This document shows positions 58,556 through 64,000 of a stretch of DNA of 64,000 nucleotides, piece after piece. Position numbers and translations under genes: made by a program. The stretch comes from Pseudalkalibacillus berkeleyi (GTDB lineage: Bacteria > Bacillota > Bacilli > Bacillales > Fictibacillaceae). Under the pieces are notes generated by a model. It did not search any database and was not told the origin of the DNA. It saw only the letters and a program-made list of their open reading frames with translations. Location of the stretch: the NCBI RefSeq assembly GCF_021608225.1, contig NZ_JAKIJS010000002.1, positions 124,001 through 188,000 of the forward strand. Reading direction: 5' to 3'. Each line of letters starts with the position of its first letter. Within the stretch, counting starts at the first letter, position 1.

Positions 58556-58604
58556 AACTTTCTAAATATTTCGTGTTGTCAAACCTCGACAACGATGTCA
58601 TAAT
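58556..58604 (+). promoter_or_regulatory. Promoter and CodY-like box of the peptide importer operon
   Basis: AACTTTCTAAATATT (58556-58570) matches 12 of 15 positions of the CodY box AATTTTCWGAAAATT. Just downstream are TTGTCA (58576-58581), a 17-base spacer and CATAAT (58599-58604). GTTGTC/GACAAC around the -35 form a dyad. Confidence 0.5.
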
Positions 58605-58685
58605 TATGAACAAACGTTCAGAACCGTAACAATTTTGTAAAAATTATAACATCAGGATATCTAGTCAGAAAGAGAGGTGGGGCGA

Positions 58686-59657
58686 ATGGATGCTCCAGTG
58701 CTGGACGTTAAGGGATTAAAGACCCATTTTTTCACTGATGAAGGTGAAATACCAGCAGTTAACAATGTTGATTTTCATGTAAACCGAGGCGAAGTACTCG
58801 GCATAGTAGGAGAATCAGGCTGCGGGAAAAGTGTGACTTCACTATCAGTTATGGGACTTGTACCTAAACCCCCAGGTAAAATCGTCGGTGGTGAAATTCT
58901 TTATCACGGTGAAGATCTGACCAAAGCATCAGATAAGCGGATGAGACAAATTCGTGGTAATGATATCGCTATGATATTCCAAGAACCGATGACATCACTT
59001 AACCCCGTATACAAAATTGGAAATCAACTTATAGAAGCTATTCGATTGCATAATGCGTGGGATAAGAAAAAGGCAAGGCAGCGCGCAATTGAGATCATGA
59101 AGCTTGTTGGATTGCCTAGAGCAGATGAATTGATGGAAAGCTATCCTCATCAACTCTCAGGTGGAATGAGACAAAGAGTCATGATTGCAATGGCGATGGT
59201 TTGTGAGCCCGAAGTACTAATTGCAGATGAACCAACAACGGCACTTGATGTAACGATTCAAGCGCAAATTTTAGATTTGATGAAACGGCTAAATAAAGAA
59301 ACGGATACATCCATTATCATGATTACGCATGATCTTGGTGTAGTTGCAGAAATGTGTGAGCGTATTGTTGTTATGTATGCCGGGAAGGTCATTGAAGAGG
59401 CAAGTGTTGCAACCATCTTCAAGGAGCCTAAGCATCCTTACACCGTAGGACTGATTCAATCAGTACCTGATATGAGATCTAAGAAAGACCGTTTATATTC
59501 TATCCCTGGTACTGTTCCCAAACCAGGATCAATTAAAACTGGATGTCAGTTTGCACCACGTTGTGAACATGCTTTTGACCGCTGTTTCTCTGAAACACCA
59601 GAACTAGAAAATCAAGAAGATGGAAGCCGGGTTCGTTGCTGGCTCCATAACAGCTAG
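58686..59657 (+). CDS. oppD: Oligopeptide ABC transporter ATP-binding protein (OppD/DppD)
   Basis: A 323-residue ABC ATPase: GESGCGKSV (Walker A), [19 protein letters not shown] (signature), [13 protein letters not shown] (Walker B) and ITHDLGVV (switch). The C-terminal oligo_HPY segment with Cys residues ([15 protein letters not shown]) is typical of OppD and may hold an iron-sulfur cluster. It energises uptake together with the OppF-like protein 15 bases downstream. ATG 58686 has GAGAGGTGGGG upstream. Confidence 0.92.
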   Translation: MDAPVLDVKGLKTHFFTDEGEIPAVNNVDFHVNRGEVLGIVGESGCGKSVTSLSVMGLVPKPPGKIVGGEILYHGEDLTKASDKRMRQIRGNDIAMIFQEPMTSLNPVYKIGNQLIEAIRLHNAWDKKKARQRAIEIMKLVGLPRADELMESYPHQLSGGMRQRVMIAMAMVCEPEVLIADEPTTALDVTIQAQILDLMKRLNKETDTSIIMITHDLGVVAEMCERIVVMYAGKVIEEASVATIFKEPKHPYTVGLIQSVPDMRSKKDRLYSIPGTVPKPGSIKTGCQFAPRCEHAFDRCFSETPELENQEDGSRVRCWLHNS

Positions 59658-59672
59658 GAAGGGGTCAAGAAA

Positions 59673-60659
59673 ATGTCACAGCCATTATTAGATGTTAAAG
59701 GTTTGAAAAAACATTTTCCGATCACCGGTGGTGTGTTCGGAAAACAAGTAGGATCAGTTAAAGCGGTTGATGGTGTATCCTTCTCAGTTAGAGAAGGCGA
59801 AACGCTTGGCCTCGTAGGTGAAAGCGGTTGCGGAAAATCCACAACTGGACGCATGTTACTACGATTACTTGAACCTACAGAAGGTGAAGTTCATTTCAAT
59901 GGAAAAGAACTCACGAAATTATCAAGCTCTGAAATGAGGAAAATGAGACGCGATATTCAAATGGTTTTCCAAGATCCATATGCGTCACTAAATCCAAGAC
60001 ATACAGTTGAGAAAATTATTGAAGAACCGATGATTGTTCACGGGATTGAAAAAGATAGCAAGAAACGAAAAGACCGAGTCCGTGAACTCCTAGAAACTGT
60101 TGGCCTTAGCGCTTACCATGCAAAGCGTTATCCTCACCAATTTAGTGGAGGCCAGCGTCAACGTATTGGTATCGCAAGAGCCCTAGCCGTTAGGCCAAAG
60201 TTAATCATAGCTGATGAACCTGTTTCCGCTTTGGATGTTTCTGTACAGGCACAAGTATTAAACCTCATGCAAGACCTCCAAAAGGAATTCGACTTAACAT
60301 TTCTGTTCATTGCACATGATCTTGGTGTTGTCCGACACATAAGTGATCGGGTAGGCGTTATGTACCTTGGCAGACTTGTCGAATTAGCAAACAGTGAAAA
60401 GCTATATGAAAAACCACTACATCCATATACGCAAGCATTGTTATCTGCTGTACCTATTCCGGATGTTGATTACAAGAAGGATCGGGTCATGTTGGAAGGT
60501 GATGTACCAAGTCCATCCAATCCGCCATCTGGCTGCCCGTTCCATACGAGATGTCCTGAAGCTATGGATGTTTGTAAAAAGGTTGTTCCAAAGTTCCAAG
60601 AGATCGAACAAGATCATTATGTAGCTTGTCACCTTTATGAGGAAGACAAGTCCATATAA
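59673..60659 (+). CDS. oppF: Oligopeptide ABC transporter ATP-binding protein (OppF/DppF)
   Basis: A 328-residue ABC ATPase: [13 protein letters not shown] (Walker A), [19 protein letters not shown] (signature), [13 protein letters not shown] (Walker B), IAHDLGVV (switch) and the oligo_HPY end [15 protein letters not shown]. It forms the heterodimeric motor with the preceding ATPase. AAGGGGTC lies upstream of the ATG. Confidence 0.92.
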   Translation: MSQPLLDVKGLKKHFPITGGVFGKQVGSVKAVDGVSFSVREGETLGLVGESGCGKSTTGRMLLRLLEPTEGEVHFNGKELTKLSSSEMRKMRRDIQMVFQDPYASLNPRHTVEKIIEEPMIVHGIEKDSKKRKDRVRELLETVGLSAYHAKRYPHQFSGGQRQRIGIARALAVRPKLIIADEPVSALDVSVQAQVLNLMQDLQKEFDLTFLFIAHDLGVVRHISDRVGVMYLGRLVELANSEKLYEKPLHPYTQALLSAVPIPDVDYKKDRVMLEGDVPSPSNPPSGCPFHTRCPEAMDVCKKVVPKFQEIEQDHYVACHLYEEDKSI

Positions 60660-60683
60660 AAAATTTACAAGTAGGGGGAGTAT

Positions 60684-62264
60684 ATGATGAAAAAAGGTTT
60701 CTTAATCGCACTAGCCACTATCATGCTCTTGTCTGTTGCCCTCGTAGGGTGTAGCAGTTCAGGAGGAGACGATGACAAAGATAAGGCACAAGCATTAGTA
60801 TTTGGCCGTGGTGGTGACTCAGTAGGACTTGATCCTGCAACAGTTACTGATGGAGAATCATTCAAAGTCATTAAGAACGTTTATGACACGCTAGTAGAAT
60901 ATGGTGAGCAAGACACTGATGTAAACCCTTCACTTGCTGAAGACTGGGAAATTTCTGATGATGGATTGACTTACACTTTCATGCTACGTGAAGGCGTAAA
61001 GTTCCACAATGGCGAAGATTTCACTGCTGATGCAGTTGTCAAAAACTTCGAGCGTTGGATGACAAGCGGAGACTCTGGTAAGTACGCTTACTACGCGTCA
61101 ATGTTTGGTGGATTTAAAGGAGACGAAGGACACGTAATTAAAAGTGTTGAAGCAAAAGATGAGAATACTGTTGTATTCACATTGAACCGCCCTCAAGCGC
61201 CTTTCTTGAAGAACTTAGCAATGACGCCGTTCTCAATTGGTGCACCAGGTGAGTTCGATAAACTTGAAACAGAACCTGTAGGAACTGGACCATTCAAGTT
61301 TGTAAGTTGGAAGCGTAATGACCGCATTACTCTTGAAAAGAATGAAGAATACTGGAAAGAAGGACTACCAAAGCTTGATAAAGTTATCTTCCGAGCAATT
61401 CCAGATAACTCAAACCGTCTGAATGCATTGAAGACTGGTGAAATTCACTTAATGGATGGTGTGAATCCGAGTGATGTTGCTGAGATTGAAGACAATAGCG
61501 ATCTTCAAACTTTCTTCCGTCCATCTATGAACGTTGGTTACCTTGGTTTCAATACAGAAATGGAGCCATTCACGAACAAGAAAGTACGTCAAGCATTGAA
61601 CCATGCTGTAGATAAAGAATCACTTATTAAAGCGTTCTATGAAGGACAAGCTGAGCCTGCAAAGAACCCAATGCCTCCAGTAATCGATGGATACAATGAT
61701 GAAATTGATGCATATCCATTTGACCTAGAGAAAGCGAAGCAATTATTAGCTGAAGCAGGATATCCTGACGGATTCAAAACTGAACTATGGGCTATGCCAG
61801 TACCACGTCCATACATGCCTAACGGTAAGAAAGCTGCTGAAGCAATCGCTTCTAACTTTGCAAAAATCGGTGTTGACGCTGAAATCGTTTCATTCGAGTG
61901 GGGTACTTACCTAGAAAAAGCACAAAAAGGTGAAGCACCGATGTTCCTACTAGGTTGGACTGGGGACAACGGAGATGCTGATAACTTCCTTTACACGTTG
62001 CTTGATAAAGACACGATCGATTCAAACAACTACTCACGCTTTGCAAATGATGAGCTACACGAAATTCTAGTTGAAGCTCAATCAACTCCTGAAAAAGAAA
62101 AGCGTGCAGAACTTTATAAAGAAGCACAAGTGATCCTACACGAAGAATCACCTTGGGTTCCACTTGTTCACTCTAAACCAGCTCTTGCAGGAATGAAGAA
62201 CGTAGAAGGATTCAAGCCACATCCAACTGGTTCTGATAAGCTAACAAATGTTTCTTTAAAGTAA
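60684..62264 (+). CDS. oppA-like: Peptide-binding lipoprotein (SBP family 5)
   Basis: A 526-residue lipoprotein: signal peptide with lipobox ALVGC (Cys23), then a family 5 solute-binding domain including YTFMLREGVKFHNGEDFTAD-type sequence (short form FHNGEDFTADAV) and NALKTGEIHLMDGV. It captures di- or oligopeptides outside the membrane. It follows the ATPase genes and is followed by a hairpin (62274-62297), which would favour high expression of this gene over the permeases. ATG 60684 or 60687 may be used. Confidence 0.92.
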   Translation: MMKKGFLIALATIMLLSVALVGCSSSGGDDDKDKAQALVFGRGGDSVGLDPATVTDGESFKVIKNVYDTLVEYGEQDTDVNPSLAEDWEISDDGLTYTFMLREGVKFHNGEDFTADAVVKNFERWMTSGDSGKYAYYASMFGGFKGDEGHVIKSVEAKDENTVVFTLNRPQAPFLKNLAMTPFSIGAPGEFDKLETEPVGTGPFKFVSWKRNDRITLEKNEEYWKEGLPKLDKVIFRAIPDNSNRLNALKTGEIHLMDGVNPSDVAEIEDNSDLQTFFRPSMNVGYLGFNTEMEPFTNKKVRQALNHAVDKESLIKAFYEGQAEPAKNPMPPVIDGYNDEIDAYPFDLEKAKQLLAEAGYPDGFKTELWAMPVPRPYMPNGKKAAEAIASNFAKIGVDAEIVSFEWGTYLEKAQKGEAPMFLLGWTGDNGDADNFLYTLLDKDTIDSNNYSRFANDELHEILVEAQSTPEKEKRAELYKEAQVILHEESPWVPLVHSKPALAGMKNVEGFKPHPTGSDKLTNVSLK

Positions 62265-62273
62265 GAATGAAGT

Positions 62274-62297
62274 AGGGGGGTGAATAGCTCCCCTTTT
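62274..62297 (+). terminator. Hairpin between binding protein and permease genes
   Basis: AGGGGGGTGA pairs loosely with AGCTCCCCT, followed by TTT; probably a partial terminator. The 62265-62537 gap otherwise shows no gene. Confidence 0.6.
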
Positions 62298-62537
62298 CAT
62301 TTTCAAATGGTTGCTATTTATGTAGGGCAGAGGTATACAAATTCAGTATAAGTGAGCGAGGGTTACCGAGTTTTCTTGTTCTGAAATAAATACGTATGTG
62401 AACCGGATTTTTATTTTAATACTAATGAGTTGTTAGTAGCAATCATAACAATGCGGTTTGTATAGCATTGGCTTATCCAGTGTATAAGCAGCTATGACTA
62501 ACAAATTAAGCCAGTATGCTGAAGAGGTGAGATAAAG

Positions 62538-63542
62538 GTGTTTGCTTATACGATACGAAGAATCTTAATGCTCATACCCGTTCTAATTGGTATGTCACTG
62601 ATCGTGTTTTTCTTGATTCGTGCCATTCCTGGAGACCCAGCACAAATCATCCTTGGACAACAAGCTTCCCAGCAAGCAGTTGCTCAACTTAGAGATACGC
62701 TTGGTCTTGATGAACCATGGTATGTACAATACTTTATTTATATGAAGGATCTACTAACTGGGGATCTCGGAAATTCTATTCGAACGCATGCCCCGATTAG
62801 TGAAGAAATTTGGCCTTATTTTGCTGCAACATTAGAGCTTTCACTCTTCGCAATGTTCATTGCAGTATTTATCGGTGTCAATGCAGGGATTATTAGTGCA
62901 TGGTTCCAAAACTCTTGGTTTGACTATGTAGCTATGCTACTTGCTTTAATCGGTGTCTCCATGCCAATATTCTGGTTAGGATTGATGGAGCAATGGGCGC
63001 TTGCCGTAGAGTGGAGAATCTTCCCTACGTCTGGTAGAGAGAGTATCTTAGATCCAGTCAATTCAATAACGAATCTGTATGTGATTGATACGATCATACA
63101 GGGGAGATTTGATCAACTACAAACAGTATTTAAACATTTGACATTACCAGGAGTTGCATTGGCAACTATACCAATGGCTATTATCGCTAGAATGACACGT
63201 TCCAGTATGCTGGAAGTCATGCGGTCTGACTATATCCGGACAGCACGTGCCAAAGGACTGCGTATGTTCTGGGTTGTTTATAAACACTCATTGAAAAACG
63301 CATTCATCCCTGTATTAACTGTTATCGGTTTACAAATGGGACTCCTACTTGGTGGTGCGATCTTAACAGAGACGATATTTAGTTGGCCTGGAATCGGTCG
63401 TTACATCTATGATGCGATTGGATTCCGTGACTACCCAGTTATTCAATCTGGCATTCTGATTATAGCGTTAGTTTTTGTCACGATAAACCTTCTAGTGGAT
63501 CTCTTATATGCGGCAATCGATCCTAGAATTAAATATCAATAA
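62538..63542 (+). CDS. dppB: Peptide ABC transporter permease (DppB/OppB)
   Basis: A 334-residue permease with six membrane segments; the N-terminus YTIRRILMLIPVLIGMSLIV and RAIPGDPAQIILG are typical of OppB/DppB, and the EAA loop is RTARAKGLRMFWVVYKHSLK. It forms half of the channel. GTG 62538 has GAGGTGAG upstream. The partner permease gene begins 77 bases downstream. Confidence 0.93.
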   Translation: MFAYTIRRILMLIPVLIGMSLIVFFLIRAIPGDPAQIILGQQASQQAVAQLRDTLGLDEPWYVQYFIYMKDLLTGDLGNSIRTHAPISEEIWPYFAATLELSLFAMFIAVFIGVNAGIISAWFQNSWFDYVAMLLALIGVSMPIFWLGLMEQWALAVEWRIFPTSGRESILDPVNSITNLYVIDTIIQGRFDQLQTVFKHLTLPGVALATIPMAIIARMTRSSMLEVMRSDYIRTARAKGLRMFWVVYKHSLKNAFIPVLTVIGLQMGLLLGGAILTETIFSWPGIGRYIYDAIGFRDYPVIQSGILIIALVFVTINLLVDLLYAAIDPRIKYQ

Positions 63543-63619
63543 TAGTTGATGTTCAAAATAAATCCGTATGATAGACGGTGACATTTTGGACGGATGTTAG
63601 TAAAAGGAGAGAGAACATT

Positions 63620-64000
63620 ATGGCGGAACTTGCACGAAATGAAAATCCATTAGAGCCAAAGCAGCAAGAAGAAAAGCCTGCTTCGCCATGGAGAGATGCC
63701 TGGAAGAATTTTCGCAAAAACAAGTTGGCACTGGTAGGGCTAGGGCTTGTAGGTTTCTTCGTATTTTTAGCTATATTTGCTCCGCTCATTGCACCTGAGG
63801 GAATCAATGATCAAAAGATTTCATCAGGTGACTATGCGAAACTTGAAGCACCTTCTTCAGAATATTGGTTTGGTACAGATGATTTCGGTCGAGATGTATT
63901 GAGTCGGATCATCTATGGTTCTAGAATTTCCTTAACAGTCGGATTCTTTGCTGTACTCGGTTCAGTAATTATAGGATCTACACTTGGAATAGTAGCTGGT
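63620..64000 (+). CDS. dppC: Peptide ABC transporter permease (DppC/OppC), N-terminal part
   Basis: 127 codons to the right edge. A charged cytoplasmic N-terminus is followed by WRDAWKNFRKNKLALVGLGL, a membrane helix, FAPLIAP and the OppC/DppC signature FGTDDFGRDVLSRIIYGSRI with the start of the second helix. AAAGGAGAGAG precedes the ATG. It completes the five-gene importer. Confidence 0.92.
   Translation, partial: MAELARNENPLEPKQQEEKPASPWRDAWKNFRKNKLALVGLGLVGFFVFLAIFAPLIAPEGINDQKISSGDYAKLEAPSSEYWFGTDDFGRDVLSRIIYGSRISLTVGFFAVLGSVIIGSTLGIVAG

Overview
The window is a low-GC, gene-dense, chromosome-like stretch from a spore-forming member of the Bacillaceae. Two things support this. First, the block from about 45 to 58.5 kb follows the Bacillus subtilis yfhD-yfhF-recX-yfhH-sspK-yfhJ-yfhP-mutY-yfhS-sspE-ygaC-ygaD neighbourhood. 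Second, spore genes are present (sspK, sspE, a PdaA-type deacetylase), and most starts carry strong AGGAGG-type ribosome binding sites, often with GTG or TTG start codons. I see no rRNA, no intact tRNA, no insertion sequence, no prophage and no CRISPR array. The species cannot be named from the sequence.

Layout. 0-1.9 kb: end of metG, a decayed HAD phosphatase, a small XRE regulator/membrane protein pair. 2.4-9.3 kb: a cell-wall cluster (alpha/beta hydrolase, membrane-anchored MurF-like ligase, D-Ala-D-Ala ligase with glycine-rich insertions, VanX-type dipeptidase, class B PBP). 9.3-12.8 kb: a lone lysine/ornithine N-hydroxylase, a small oxidase-like membrane protein, a peroxiredoxin whose catalytic cysteine codon is TGA (probable selenoprotein), an HD hydrolase. 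13.5-16.1 kb: a manganese-type ABC importer. 16.6-19.1 kb: a secreted metallophosphoesterase and a GNAT. 19.4-26.9 kb: a complete Gram-positive Tad/Flp pilus operon behind a c-di-GMP-I riboswitch. 26.9-28.8 kb: a leader-peptide attenuator in front of an RsgA-type GTPase, then YjbQ. 28.9-44.7 kb: stress, transport and metabolic genes (YihY, acetolactate-synthase-like enzyme, VanZ, redoxin, MFS, OsmC, YitT, MATE, YfkD, HxlR, class I fumarase, PdaA, RlmD-type methyltransferase). 44.8-45.3 kb: a cluster of DnaA boxes. 45-58.4 kb: the yfh/yga block. 58.6 kb to the end: an oligopeptide ABC importer (two ATPases, binding protein, two permeases) running off the right edge.

Points that stand out: (1) the TGA in place of the peroxidatic Cys, followed at the expected distance by a bacterial SECIS-like hairpin; (2) a 24-codon leader ORF with mutually exclusive antiterminator and terminator hairpins upstream of an rsgA paralogue; (3) riboswitch control of the Tad pilus; (4) a tRNA-like cloverleaf in the leader of a GNAT gene; (5) at least ten DnaA-box-like sites between 44.8 and 45.3 kb; (6) several intergenic tandem arrays, two of which share one core motif in opposite orientation, and a three-copy structured dispersed repeat.

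Limits: all assignments come from reading the sequence and from remembered family features; no database search was run. Gene symbols follow B. subtilis or E. coli usage where the family is recognised.
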